In this document: piece after piece, positions 19,689 through 31,011 of the stretch | Position numbering within the stretch: the stretch's first letter is position 1 | Layout of the letters: every line of letters starts with the position of its first letter | Assembly: GCA_951640195.1 (NCBI GenBank) | Contig: OX621169.1 | Coordinates: 620,001-684,000, forward strand | Origin: Porpolomopsis calyptriformis | Taxonomy: Eukaryota; Basidiomycota; Agaricomycetes; Agaricales; Hygrophoraceae | DNA length: 64,000 nt | Direction of reading: 5' to 3' | Translations under genes and position numbers: made by a program | Notes under the pieces: generated by a model | What the model was told of the DNA's origin: nothing | The model's input: the letters and a program-made list of their open reading frames with translations, nothing else | Database searches by the model: none

Positions 19689-20656
19689 GCAATGAGTAGA
19701 AATATCATCAATGTAGGAGGAATACTCACCAATGTTGTTGTGCAGGTCGAAATCAATATTAGATTGGAAATTGCTGGGGTATTCATGTGGAGAAGTAGTG
19801 TCTTGACCTGTAGTGGCTTTATAAACTCAGTATGATTCTTTATGGCAAGAACACAGTGTACCAGGATCAAATACATTGTGGGTTACAGTGAGGGGGAGTT
19901 GTTTTGAATGTGGATCTTTTTTCTTTGCTTCAAGGTAGGTGAGGACTTGCATATAATATGGCAACAGTAATAACTTACTGTATCTCTCTTCCTTTAACAG
20001 ACACTCAAACTCTCAGTCAGTCTCCACAGTCTGGGAGTTCTGTTTGCAGGTAGCCTGATAGTGAGAAATTCCACAGAAGTGGAATAGATCTCCACACAAT
20101 TTACAGGCAACTTTTTAGGAGGGATTTAGTTGGGACATCAATAAATACAGCTGCTATGTGTACAGTTTGGAAGAGAGAAAGGTGAGCAGGGTAGGGGACA
20201 ACACAAGTTGGAACCTGATTGTAATCTGATGGTGACTTAGCCAGCCCAGTTTCAACAGGGTTTCGCATGGTCTGCATAGTTCCTACTAAGCCAAATAGTG
20301 CCAACTGGGCCAAAATGGTCCCAACCAAGCCAAAGCATGCCAGTGCCATTTTAACACAGTCTCAATCAGGCTAACTTATGGAGACTGAGTTGGGACTGGC
20401 CTACATCTGAGCTATAATGCTAGCTAGTTAAAACCAGATAAGGAATTTTCTGACATAGAATGGCACATTAGAAAACACTTGATCCAGGATTGGGATGGCT
20501 GTTTTGCACACAAGGAGAATACCTTTGGACCAATTGTTTGCTTAGAGACAGGAAGGCCCATGTGGCCCAGGTAAGTGAGCTATTCGCATAGGATATCCTC
20601 CTGAGTCTTTGTTAGCAGCTGCTAGTTTTGATAGGCCAGTTTCCTTGGTGCTGTGA
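19689..20656. other. Gene-free region
   Basis: Non-coding as far as I can tell; probable upstream part of the Plavaka relic. At 20255-20345 short units like TTGGGACCATTTTGGCC recur imperfectly on the minus strand. Confidence 0.4.
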
Positions 20657-20867
20657 TGTAACAGATATGGCTGTTACAGAGCCTACAGAGGCAGGTGATC
20701 AGTGTTGATAGGTGTTTAGCACCTCAGAGTGGTATAGAGGCTGTATTTACCACTATTTACAGTATGTTTTAACCCATTGCCACTGCTTGTACTAGAGATA
20801 CCGCACCCAATAGATATTGGTCATATTCAGTCTGGTCTTGAGCAAGGCAAGAACCAAAACCCTTACA
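20657..20867 (+). repeat. 211-bp LTR-like repeat, copy 2, with target duplication
   Basis: TGTAACAG...CCCTTACA, flanked by a perfect 5-bp duplication tgtga (20652-20656 and 20868-20872). TG/CA ends plus the 5-bp duplication indicate a solo LTR. Confidence 0.82.
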
Positions 20868-21157
20868 TGTGAGGCCCAGAATGTGATGATGAAGTGTTGT
20901 ATATGGCACATCAAGTGCTATCGCGGCTGCCTTGATAGTTTTGTAAGTTCTATTTCACACTGCATCACAAGCTTGCTGAATCTCAGTCTCAGCAGCTTGT
21001 TTATTAGCCAGCTGGCGAGTGTCAGAAATATCTGTGCCAAATGAGCACACTCATTTTGCGCACTCTCAGGTGACATTGTGACACCTTGCACTAAACGAGC
21101 ATACTCATTTTGCACACCTTTTATAGCATTCATGCCAAAATCACTGAAGAGACCATA

Positions 21158-21523
21158 TGTTATGGTCATTTCAATTTTGTTGTCTCATCAACTTTCCTTT
21201 TTCATCTTATCTAATCTTATCTTTGACCTTATCAAATCTTTTATCTTATCTCTCATGGATTAGAGGTGATAACGCTATTAGCTAATGAAGATGTGCTCCG
21301 CAGTAGCTGCGCAAGGCTATATAGTGCTGCGCATTAGTCAGCTGTTCCATGGATCATTGCCATGGTTATTACAATCACAGCCCAGGCCCAGGTAGATATA
21401 AGTAGTGTACGAACACTTGTATCTTCCTTAGATTTGTCCTTCAACGTTGTCACCATCAGCTTATGCGCTAACTTCTCTGTGATTTACATCTGAGTGACCT
21501 GAGTCCCATCTGCCGACATAACA
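21158..21523 (+). repeat. 5' LTR of Gy-3
   Basis: Starts TGTTATGG and ends CATAACA. U3 has a run of TTATC/GATAA sites (21195-21260). TATA-like GATATAAG at 21395-21402; predicted start AGATTTGTCCTTC at 21430-21442. Confidence 0.9.
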
Positions 21524-21536
21524 GAAGGACAAATCT
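21524..21536 (+). promoter_or_regulatory. Self-priming site of Gy-3
   Basis: GAAGGACAAATCT immediately after the LTR is a 13-nt perfect complement of AGATTTGTCCTTC (21430-21442), again about 35 nt from the TATA-like box. Confidence 0.8.
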
Positions 21537-21547
21537 CATCACTCACC

Positions 21548-23593
21548 TTGCTTCTCTTTGCAACAGTCACTGGTCAAGATTCATCTGACATCGACTGCAT
21601 TGTTTTGGGTTACCAGACAAAGCCGTCACTGTTGCCTACCCAGAATCCCAACCAGGCTCCCCCATTCGACCCAACCTCTTTCGCTTTGAGAACCACGAGA
21701 GATGCCTCGGCACATCCTCGCATGGTATCAAGTGTGACCACCACCCTGGATCGTTCTTCTTCTACTCTGCCCCTGTCCTACTCCCCACCTCATCAATCCC
21801 CTCAGGCCTCATCCAGTACGCTCATTAGCTACTTGGAACAATAGGCCGTCGACACACTAGACATTGAACGAGAACAACTCGAAGCTCTTACACTCGAGTT
21901 CTCCCACCTTGCTTTCAATCTCACTCCTCCCATCTCCGCCAACCCTTCCCCCACCTCATCTTCTTCTTCTTTTTCTTTGGACTCATATTATACCGCCCCA
22001 TCCCCTTCGGATTCATTAGATGACAGTCTTGATCCCTTCGTCGAAATTGAACTGCGCATGTTCAACCACGTTTGCATCAGAGTCTACTGGTCCCCAACCC
22101 TCATTGCGAATTTTCTCACCTCCTCAATCCATGTTTTCTACCATCGTGGATCTTCTCGTATTAGAGAGATCCACATCTGAGATAACCTGTGACCATGCCT
22201 CCCCGTGCAGGTTCCCGTCGACCAAGTTACGGGCTCACAGACAACAAACTAGAGTTCCAGGATGCCGTCGACACCTCTGAGATATTCTCACCCTTATCAT
22301 CTCAGATTCTCAACCCCTCGACTCCTTCCATCTTTTCTATTCTTGGACCCACCACTCTCCCTGCCCCTTCCCCGCGACCTGTAGAAACCCCTTCCCCTTT
22401 CGTGTTTGGACAATGTCATTTCCTCTGAACACCACCACAACCTCTTTCCCGCTCATCATCCTCCCCTACAAAGGTGACCACCTCAACCTCCCCACAATGA
22501 CCACTTCTGGAACCCCCCCAGAAATCGAAAGACTCTCCCCCACCAAAAGGATCTCCGCCTCCCTCTGAACCGAATCCTCCCCCTCATTTTTCTCCGGTTC
22601 CCTCCCCTTCTTTGTCTCCCCCACCACCTTCAAATCCACTTCCCCCCATGCAACCAACAGCTCCAATGGCCTCAGTCTCCAAAACCATCAAACTTGCCCA
22701 GCCAGATGTCTTCAATGGCGACAAGAAACTTTATAAGAACTAGTTTCAACAAGTTATCATCTTCCTTCGCGGCAGCAAAGTCACCAACCCTGAGAAGATG
22801 ATACTGGTCACCCTTTCTTATATGAAGGAAGGTATCGCCACTGAATGGGCCCAACAATACCTGGACAATTACTTCGGCTGAACAGACCCCGCTACAGGCA
22901 ACCTCGTCCCTCTCAGCCCCTGGAAAGATTTCACAGACATTCTGGATGCTGTTTTCACCGATCATGCCACGGAGCAATGCGCCCATGAGGAAGTCGAACA
23001 TTTCTCGCAAGGACAATTGGGAATTGTTGATTATTTTGTTAAGTTGGAACTCTTGTTCCACCAAGCTGGCCTCATCGGCCAGGATAAAGAATGCATCCGG
23101 ATCCTTGAAAAGAATGCCAACCAGGGCATTATTTGCTAAATGTACATGTCGCCCCTGCTCCCCACCATATACCCCAAGTACCATGAGAAGGTCATAGCCA
23201 TCGGTCAACTAATGGAACGTTTCTGAGACCAGGAATGTCGCCAACACCCCTCAGCCCCTCCTTCTCGCCCGGCCTTCCATCCCTCCGCTCCACATTTCCA
23301 TCCTCCCCTCTCCCAGGACAAGCAAGTGCCATCGGGCACCATCCATAGAGGCCAAGGATTGCCGATGGACCTGAGTAAGATGCGCTAGACCAACAGGTGC
23401 TACAACTGTGGCTAGACTGGACATTTCTGTCGGGAGTGCCTGCAAGAGCTCAAGAAGGTTAACATTCGCACCCTCCAGCACAAATTGACTATCGATGAGA
23501 TTACAGAGTTGATGAACTTCCTTTCCGCAGAGGAACACAATTCCAACGAGCCCACCCCCGACAACAACAAACAGGATTTTGGCGATGGTTGAT
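21548..23593 (+). pseudogene. gag: Gag of Gy-3 (degenerate)
   Basis: Degenerate gag. The capsid-like part (about 22670-23220) contains KTIKLAQPDVFNGDKK, the helix QFIRGS-like stretch and MKEGIATEWAQQY. The knuckle at about 23398-23440 reads CYNCG-stop-TGHFCREC, a CCHC motif in which the residue after CG is TAG (probably TGG originally). Several other TAG/TGA codons and a frame change in the N-terminal region make it non-functional. The region 21548-22430 is Ser/Pro-rich and likely the N-terminal part. Confidence 0.75.
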
Positions 23594-25192
23594 AGAGATG
23601 CGCTCACTCTATTCGACAGAATCATGCCTACTCTAGCATTGTGAACAGACAGTATCGGACACCCTCTTAGTTACCCCTTCCCCCCTTTCTCTCCTTTGTA
23701 CTACTACAACAGCATGTACAATACCTAATACCCACAAGTCCATCAATGAAATTTGTCCCCCACTGTCTATGCCAGATACAAGCATTGAGTGCCCCAAAAC
23801 CCCCAACTCTCCCATTCCCGAACCATTGTCTCTCCTTTCTGTTGATTCAATTGACATCGACACTCTTTCTTCCCCCTTAGAAATCGTTAATGCCATTAAG
23901 GAACAGGCTAATTTCCCAATCCCAATTCTATCAAGATGGTCCCATCCTGCCCGATCATTAGAGATGACCCAAATCACAATCAATCAAATCAATGCCCTCT
24001 CAATGGAGAACGCCATCCGAGCCCTCAACGAACTCAAGGAACCTCATGTATTCATTCGCGGCTTGGGCTCTAGAAACCAATTGACTCTCAAGGCTGTCAT
24101 CACAACCCTGGATAATTGCACTGAACATCTCGTGACTACTCTCATCGACAGCAGTTGCGAAGGTTCATGTATTGATATTAAGTACATCCATGAAAACGAT
24201 CTTCACACAATAAAGCTTGCTTGACCTATTCCAGTACACAATGCCAATGGACAACCCAACTCTGAGGGACCCATCTCCGAAATGGTTGCACTCGAGCTCA
24301 AGATCAGCAATCATATCGAACAGATTAACTTCAGTATCACGAACCTCGGCAAATCACAGATTTTCCTTGGACATGACTGGTTAAAGATTCACAACCCCTC
24401 CATTGATTGGAAAGCTAATTCTTTGATTCTCGACTGATGCCCCCTGGATTGTCATCCCTCTCCCCTCCCAGACTCCGTCAATATCAATGAAATAACTCTC
24501 GAAGATGGCGATCAACTGCTCATGGTTGATTTCAATCCTGCCATCTAAATTCGTTTGATGGGAACAAAGTCTCAGGACCTCGCAATCAAGGCTTGGGAAG
24601 CCCAGAAGAAGGACCACACCTGGAAGGAAATTGTCCCCAAGTACCTACACAAATTCTAAGACATCTTCACCAAGGAAGACTTTGATGAACTCCCCCCAAG
24701 TCGTCCCTGGGACCACGCAATTGAACTTCTCCCCGGAACCGAAGAGAAGCTTGACTGCAAGGTCTATCCACTCTCCATGGATGAGCATGCCCAATTGGAC
24801 GAGTTCTTGGAAGAGAACCTCTACACAGGACGAATTTGGAAGTCAATTTCCCCTATTGCCTCCCCCTTCTTCTTCATCAAGAAGAAAGATGGTCGACTAT
24901 GCCCTATCCAGGATTACAGGAAACTCAACGATATGACTGTCAAGAATTGGTATCCCCTCCCTCTGATCAACAAATTGATTGATACCCTACAGAACGCTCG
25001 CTATTTCACTAAGCTGGATGTTCGATGGGGATACAACAATGTCTGGATCAAGGAAGGAGATGAGCACAAGGCCACATTCCGAACCAACTGTGGTCTGTTC
25101 AAACCCCTTGTCATGTTCTTCAGACTCACCAACTTGCCTGCTACTTTTCAAAACATGATGAACGATATCTTCCACATCCAAATCATTGAAGG

Positions 25193-25592
25193 TGTCACGG
25201 ACATAAATTTTCATTCCCTCTCTATGTTAGTCATCACTGCTTAGTCGGATAGGTCTTATCTCTACTTGGGATTCCCCAGGGATTCCCCACAATTCCGTAT
25301 CTTTTCATATATCCGAGATAGGACACATTTCATTTCCGACAATCATGTTTCATCTCTTCACATGCTCCGAGTCCCTTATCATGTTTATCTCTACTCGTCA
25401 CATGTACTCCTTGTGTTTACACTGACTCATCCGCAGTAGCGTAGTCAGTATATAAACCCCTAGTTAGTCGTACTCAGACTTTAAGTCTGATTCCTCGTTA
25501 GCAACCCAATAACTAGGACTTGAGACATTATTATTGTCTTGGGACAGAGCTCTCCGAAGTAAAACCATCTCATCGACAACCAGTTTATAACA
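25193..25592 (+). repeat. Solo LTR of the Gy-2/Gy-4 clade inside Gy-3
   Basis: 400 bp, TGTCACGG...TTATAACA, very similar to the Gy-2 LTR but with two GGGATTCCCC palindromes. Flanked by target duplication gaagg (25188-25192 and 25593-25597). It splits the Gy-3 reverse transcriptase just before the YIDD motif. It keeps TATATAAA and the start sequence TTTAAGTCTGATTC. Confidence 0.95.
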
Positions 25593-27238
25593 GAAGGACA
25601 CATCTTGGTCTATATAGACGACATCCTCATCTTCGACAAGGATCTTGAAATGCACTACCAACATGTTTACGAAGTTATGACCATGCTTCGTGAACACAAG
25701 CTCTACCTCAAGCCCGAAAAGTGTGATTTCAATCAATGACAAGTGGAATACCTCGGTGTCATTGTGTCAGAAGGCCATATCAAGATGGACCCTGTCAAGG
25801 TCCAGGGAATCACTGACTGGCCAACCCCTGAATGCAAGCGAGATGTCCAAGCTTTCCTTGGATTCTGCAACTTTTATTGTCAATTCATCTATCATTTTGC
25901 TGGAATTGCTCAACCCCTTAATACGCTAACTGGAAACACTCCTTTCGACTGGACCTCTGAATGCCAGGACGCCTTCGACACCCTGAAGATGATCATTACT
26001 ACTTCTCCCATTCTCTCCATCGCTAACGAGGATGACTTACTACGTGTGGAAACTGATGCCTCAGACTATGCATTGGGTGCTATATTATCGCAAAAACAAG
26101 ACAACGTTTGGAAGCCTATTGCCTACATCTCCAAGGCTTTTACCCCCACAGAACGAAATTATCAGATTTACGACCACGAATTACTCACAATTATAACTGC
26201 ACTCTAGGAGTTTCGCAAATGGCTGCTATCTGCTAAGCAAGTTTTCAAGGTTTGGATGGATCATGCCAACCTCCAATACTTCAAGCTACCTCAGAAGCTG
26301 AACAGGCACTAGGCCAGGTAGCTCACGGAGCTTCAGGATTATCACTTCACTCTTCACCATGTCACCGGCAGGGCCAATTCCAAGGCTGATATCCTGTTAA
26401 GACAACTAGGTTTTGAGAGGGGGGTGAATGACAACGATGACGTTATTTTACTCCCATATAATCTTTTTCCCACCTTGGATCATCCTATTGTAGATCTTCG
26501 CCAGGTTCAACACGAGATTGAACCCACTAATTTCCATTCTTGAATCCAAAATTCGTACCGAAATGAAGAAAAACAAGTCACACTCCTTCAAGAAAAATGT
26601 AAAACTGATTGGAAGACCCGAGACGATGGCATCAAGACTTTCCTGGACCAAACTTACATCTCAAAGGACACCCCACTCTGCAGCAAAATCATCGCTCAAT
26701 ACCATGACAATCCTCTCTCCAGACATTTTGGCTCTTTCAAGACCTCTGAAGCCATATGTTGCGACTACTGGTGGCCCACTATCAGGAGAGATGTTAAAAC
26801 CTACATTCGTGGTTGTGAGACATGCCAATGCACCAATGCATCCTGATTACCTGCGAAAACCCCACTTCACCCTTTCAATCCTCCTCCTCAACCCTGGGAT
26901 ATGATCACAGTTGATCTTGTCGGCCCCATACCTGAATGTCAGGGCTACAATGCGATCCTCACGATTGTTGATCATTTCTCAAAGGCTGTTAAGTTTGAAG
27001 CCACCCATACTGAGTTGAATTCCGAAGGATTCGCAAAGATTATTCGGGATCGCATTATCCGAGATCACAGTGTCCCCCGATGCATCATTCATGATCGGGA
27101 TCTGCGATTCGTTTCCAAGTTCATGACTGATCTCTTCCACCTTCTGGGCACCTCCCAGAACGTTTCCACAGCCTACCATCCCCAGACTGACAGCTAGTCC
27201 GAACAAATGAATCAGATGCTTGAACAGTACCTTCACGT

Positions 27239-27411
27239 TGATACGACCCATTGGTCCTTTGGACTCCGATTCATGATTTGTATGTGTTGATGTTGATAGT
27301 GACTAGTTACAGTAGATGTGATATGTAACAAAAGAAGAAGCCTTTGTATGCAACCACCACATTCCCTCTACTTGCACTTCTGGAGGGCTCAGGCCCAGCC
27401 CAGTTGTATCA
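27239..27411. mobile_element. 173-bp TIR insertion in Gy-3 integrase
   Basis: Terminal repeats TGATACGAC and GTTGTATCA (8 of 9 complementary) bound a non-coding 173-bp segment. Without it the integrase reads directly from EQYLHV into FVNHCQDNWKEW, as in related elements. The flanking acgt/gcgt may be a 4-bp target duplication with one change. It is probably a MITE or a very small solo LTR. Confidence 0.6.
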
Positions 27412-28578
27412 GCGTCTTTGTCAATCATTGTCAAGACAATTGGAAGGAATGGCTTGCGTTGGCCGAGTTTTCATACAATAACTCAGTCCATACAGCCACG
27501 TGGCAAACCCCTTTCTATGTCAATTACAGCCAGAACCCCTGGAAAGGAAACGATACCAAGAGAGAAGTCTGAAACGAATCTGCAACTCGGTTCGCTGATC
27601 GTATGAAAAGCATCCATCAGGAAGCCAAAGCTGCCCTCAAGAGAGTCAACGAAATGATGAAGACCACTCATGATAAACATGTCCAAACCATTCAAGAATA
27701 CTTGCCAGGAGATAAAGTATGGCTGGCTGCCACCAATATCAGAACCAAACAACCAATGAAGAAGCTCAACAACAAGCGCTTCGGCCCCTTCAAGGTTATT
27801 GAAAAGGTTGGCCACTCTGCCTACAAACTGGATCTCCCCCATGGATGGCTAGGACTTCATCCGGTTTTCAATGAATTGTATCTCTTTCCCTATCGATCTC
27901 CCTCCTCCCCCAATCCAACTGGAAGGCAACTCTGAATACATTGTTGATGAAATTCTGGACTCTCATCTACGACGAGGGAAATTACAATATTTGGTACACT
28001 GGGAAGGCTACACCAGTGAGGAAAACACTTGGGAACCCGAATCAAATGTCAGAAATGCACAAGAACTGGTCGATGAATTCCACATTCTTCATCCTGAATG
28101 ACTAGCCCCCCGACTCCAACTCCGCGTTATCCGAATGGATGACTTCTTTGGAATTGACGAACATCTGTCTGACCCAATCACAGACTCTACCGGCAAAGAC
28201 TACAAATCGCCAAAGGTCAGTGATAACATCGATGTTCTCATCCCACTTCATCCAACAGAAGTCGACTGATTACTCGAATGTGATTTCGATGGTTCCATCT
28301 TCCTCCCCCACCTACCTTCATCCGCCCATCGAGCATGGATCTACAAGTCCAATCCTGTCAATACTGTAACTGCTGTTCTGCGACTGGATGGCCAAGGTCA
28401 AATGCTCTGAATGTACCAACTAGTCTCTCCCTTATCCGCTCTAGAAATTCATCGACAGTACCAATACCATCTCCCAACCTCTCCCTGTTACGCACCTCGG
28501 TGGTTGTTGCGAGATTGCTCAAGACATCTCCAACGCTTGTTCTAACATCGCGCAGACGCGAATTTGAAGAGAGGGTGA

Positions 28579-28944
28579 TGTTACAGTCATTTCAATTTTG
28601 TCATCTCATCAACTTTCCTTTTTTGTCTTATCTAATCTTATCTTTGACCTTATCAAATCTTTTATCTTATCTCTCATGGATTAGAGGTGATAATGCTATT
28701 GGCTGACAAAGATGTGCTCTGCAGTAGCTGCGCAAGGCTATACAGTGCTGCGCATTAGTCAGCTGTTCCATAGATTATCGCCATGGTTATCACAATCACA
28801 GCCCAGGCCCAGGTAGATATAAGTAGTGTACGAACACTTGAATCTTCCTTAGATTTGTCCTTCAACATTGTCACCATCAGCTTATGCGCTGACTTCTCTG
28901 TGATTTACGTCTGAGCAACCTGAGTCCCATCTGCCAACATAACT
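28579..28944 (+). repeat. 3' LTR of Gy-3
   Basis: 366 bp, aligned end to end with the 5' LTR but with clearly visible substitutions (for example TTATGG/TTACAG at the start and CTCCGCAG/CTCTGCAG), indicating an older insertion than Gy-2. Followed by target duplication ccata. Confidence 0.9.
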
Positions 28945-28949
28945 CCATA

Positions 28950-29298
28950 ACTCCAGAACTAGTGATTGGATTCACTCCAAACTTGGTTCACCAGACTCCT
29001 TGAAAGCTGCGCCAAATGAGCACACTCGTTTCGCGCACTCTGAGCCACTGTGCCACTCGGATCATCCATGACAGTCCCTTTCACCCTTTCATTTCACTTC
29101 ATTCTGTACTCTTATTGAACCCCCTTTAAAGACTATATTATGGACCATTATCCCTTACATATCAGGTCCCTATGACCTTCAAACACTCGTCCCTTATAGT
29201 CCTTTATAGATTTCCCTTTTATTGCTTCATATATAGTTGACTTTCTTATAATGCATAGCGTCGGGACCAACCTAAAGGTCATGCGTTAGGAGAATTAT
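28950..29298. other. Spacer, no gene seen
   Basis: At 29006-29045 the sequence GCCAAATGAGCACACTCGTT repeats a segment found left of Gy-3 at about 21037-21058, so both flanks of Gy-3 belong to the same repetitive background. Nothing else is recognised. Confidence 0.4.
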
Positions 29299-29509
29299 TG
29301 TCACAACTGTAGTTGCAAGTCTTTTCATCAATCACAAGGCAGGCCTTGGAGCTTAATAAGTCTAGTAGGATGTAGAAGAAAGTTCTGACGGGGACGTCCT
29401 CGTAAAGGGTGATAATTCCCTCTGAGTTAAGTTTTACTTCTACAAAGAAGTTGTTCTGCAAGTTAAATCCGTTGCATGCCTCTGCTGAGAGTTTAGGGAA
29501 TATGGGCAT
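29279..29509 (-). CDS. Short element X ORF, copy 2 (76 aa)
   Basis: Uninterrupted equivalent of the ORF split by Gy-2 in copy 1. It begins MPIFPKLSAEACNGF and contains KLNSEGIITLYEDVPVR. It terminates 20 bp outside the element end, so the last residues come from flanking DNA. That makes a conserved separate function doubtful; it may mark a transcript leader in an LTR. Confidence 0.3.
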   Translation of the reverse strand: MPIFPKLSAEACNGFNLQNNFFVEVKLNSEGIITLYEDVPVRTFFYILLDLLSSKACLVIDEKTCNYSCDNNSPNA

Positions 29510-31006
29510 GAACGATTGGCTCAGTAGTTATGGGTTTATGTTTCTCTTTTCTTGTTCTGATGGAAAAGAAGTCTGATGATTCTGATTGCGTTCGTGCTAC
29601 TACAAGTAATCTCACAGGAGGACGAAGTGATGATCCGCTTCGCCCTCAGGGTTTATATAGTATTTCTAAAATAGGAGTCACTATGAGTCAGCTTCCGCAG
29701 TCACCCCATTTTCTATTGTTCACAGCCTCCGGTTTAAGGTTTGCCATTGTTCTTAGTCATACTGTGGAAGGCTGTGTTGTTTTGATGACTCAACTCTATT
29801 GGGCATAGCCTTCCGCAGTATCAGGCTGTGCTGTCTCATGACTAGTTCCTATTGTTCTTCTAGTTATGAGATCGCCGCTGTTTCTATCTCTTGTCCGGCG
29901 TATCAGGTTCCTCTTCTTTGACTGAGGAACCTCCTTTTGGTCTTTCCTTTGTATCTGAGCATATAAAAGGTGTGGGGTTGTATCCCTATGCTTCAGTTCA
30001 ATCCTTGTCAATCATCATAACTTCTTCCCACCAAGGCCACTACGTTCGATTCTTCAAGCAGTCTGGAGTGGTGCACTGCACCGCTCCTGTCTTTCTCGAT
30101 TGCGATTCATTTCATTACTACCTTCAGCGCATCCCTTCCGACGCTGACCTCTGCTGGTCTTCCTTCTCTTGTTTTGCTTGCGGTGGCAAGCATAAGGTCA
30201 GAAAGTGTCCGTATGTTCGCTGGCCAATCCAGCATGTTTGTGGCTTGATGGAGGATCCGCTTGGTATGTATCTTGTTTTGTCTTTATTAGTCTGTGTTTA
30301 TTGATAATAGGCTTTCCCTTTTTAGCTTGGGATGATGACACCCCTCCTCCCACCTCCAAGCTCCCTTTGGAGGAGCAAGTTGATTAGAGTTCCAACCGTT
30401 GGGGGTATCCCCTCCCCTTTGATGATGCTAAGCCTGAGGACTTGGCTACCAGCCCCCCTTTCTGTCCTTGGACCCCTGGTCCAACAAGTGTTTTGTCTAG
30501 TGGTGAGCCTTTAACTCTCTCGCTCTCTTCATAGTTGCTGATTCCCTGTCTTTTTTAGTCGAAGATTTGTCATCATCATTGACCAACGTCAATGTCAAGA
30601 TCGAGGAGGAAGAAGTTCCTCCCAGTTTGTTATGGAGTCCCACCAATGATTGGTTGGGTGAGGAAGCGAGAAAGATAGCGATGAGTTTCATTGAAGGGAA
30701 GGCTGCCGAGTTGCAGGCCTCCAGTGGTGACACCAATGGGGCAATCTACTGGGGTAATAAGTTGGCCGCAATAGATGGTCAAGTAGTGTCGAGTTTTGTA
30801 GAGTTCTTGAGGGACAGTATGGTGCAGGAGATTGCCAAGATGGACTAGTATAATTAGCTAGTCAGACATGGACTCCTCCTTTTGTACAAGTAGTTTCTGC
30901 TGCCAATAAAGACAGCCTTCCTTCCAAAAGAATCGGTATAAGAAAGAAAAGAAAAGAACGAAGAAAAGAGAGGAATTTTAAGAGAGTGAACGCCAATTTC
31001 ATGACA
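29299..31006 (-). mobile_element. Element X copy 2 (1708 bp, inverted relative to copy 1)
   Basis: Complete copy: TGTCACAACTG at 29299, CATGACA at 31006, target duplication attat (29294-29298 and 31007-31011). It confirms the ends of copy 1 and shows the element without the gypsy insertion. Length and gene layout are the same. Confidence 0.85.
29891..30848 (+). pseudogene. Element X protein, copy 2, one stop codon
   Basis: Exons 29891-30263, 30326-30502 and 30559-30848 (840 nt, still divisible by three) have the same two introns as copy 1 (62 and 56 bp, GTATGT and GTGAGC donors). The zinc-knuckle-like motif reads CFACGGKHKVRKC. Exon 2 carries a TAG shortly after LEEQVD (about 30385); copy 1 has no stop there. 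Differences between copies are mostly single substitutions that keep the frame, and both splice sites survive. This suggests the protein was maintained until recently. Confidence 0.6.
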
Positions 31007-31011
31007 ATTAT

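Larger units (their letters stand above)
23769..28101 (+). pseudogene. pol: Pol of Gy-3: PR-RT-RH-IN-chromodomain, interrupted
   Basis: Order visible: protease LIDSSCEGSCID (about 24140; the third residue of the usual DSG is Ser), reverse transcriptase (IQDYRKLNDMTVKN, then KLDVRWGYNN) up to 25192, continued after the solo LTR with YIDDILIFDKD and RNase H VETDASDYALG, integrase zinc finger (HFGSFKTSEAICCDYWW, CETCQ), DDE core (ITVDLVGPIPE, IHDRDLRF), and a chromodomain YLVHWEGYTSEENTWEPES (about 27985-28040). More than ten stop codons are present. Removing the two insertions restores continuous homology. Confidence 0.9.
21158..28944 (+). mobile_element. Ty3/gypsy chromodomain retrotransposon Gy-3, old, with nested insertions
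   Basis: LTRs 21158-21523 and 28579-28944 (366 bp each) and target duplication ccata (21153-21157 and 28945-28949). The 3' LTR has lost its terminal CA (now CT). gag and pol are broken by many stops. A solo LTR (25193-25592) splits the reverse transcriptase and a 173-bp insertion (27239-27411) splits the integrase. It belongs to a different lineage from Gy-2/Gy-4, with no GGGTTTT junction and no ORF3. Confidence 0.93.

Noticed and set aside
20101..20349. 82-codon minus-strand ORF
   Set aside because: It is produced by short imperfect repeats of a TTGGGACCATTTTGGCC type; no support as a gene.
17625..20867. The two 211-bp repeats as LTRs of one 3.2-kb element
   Set aside because: The right copy has its own perfect 5-bp duplication on both sides, so it is a separate solo insertion, and no coding region of a retroelement lies between.
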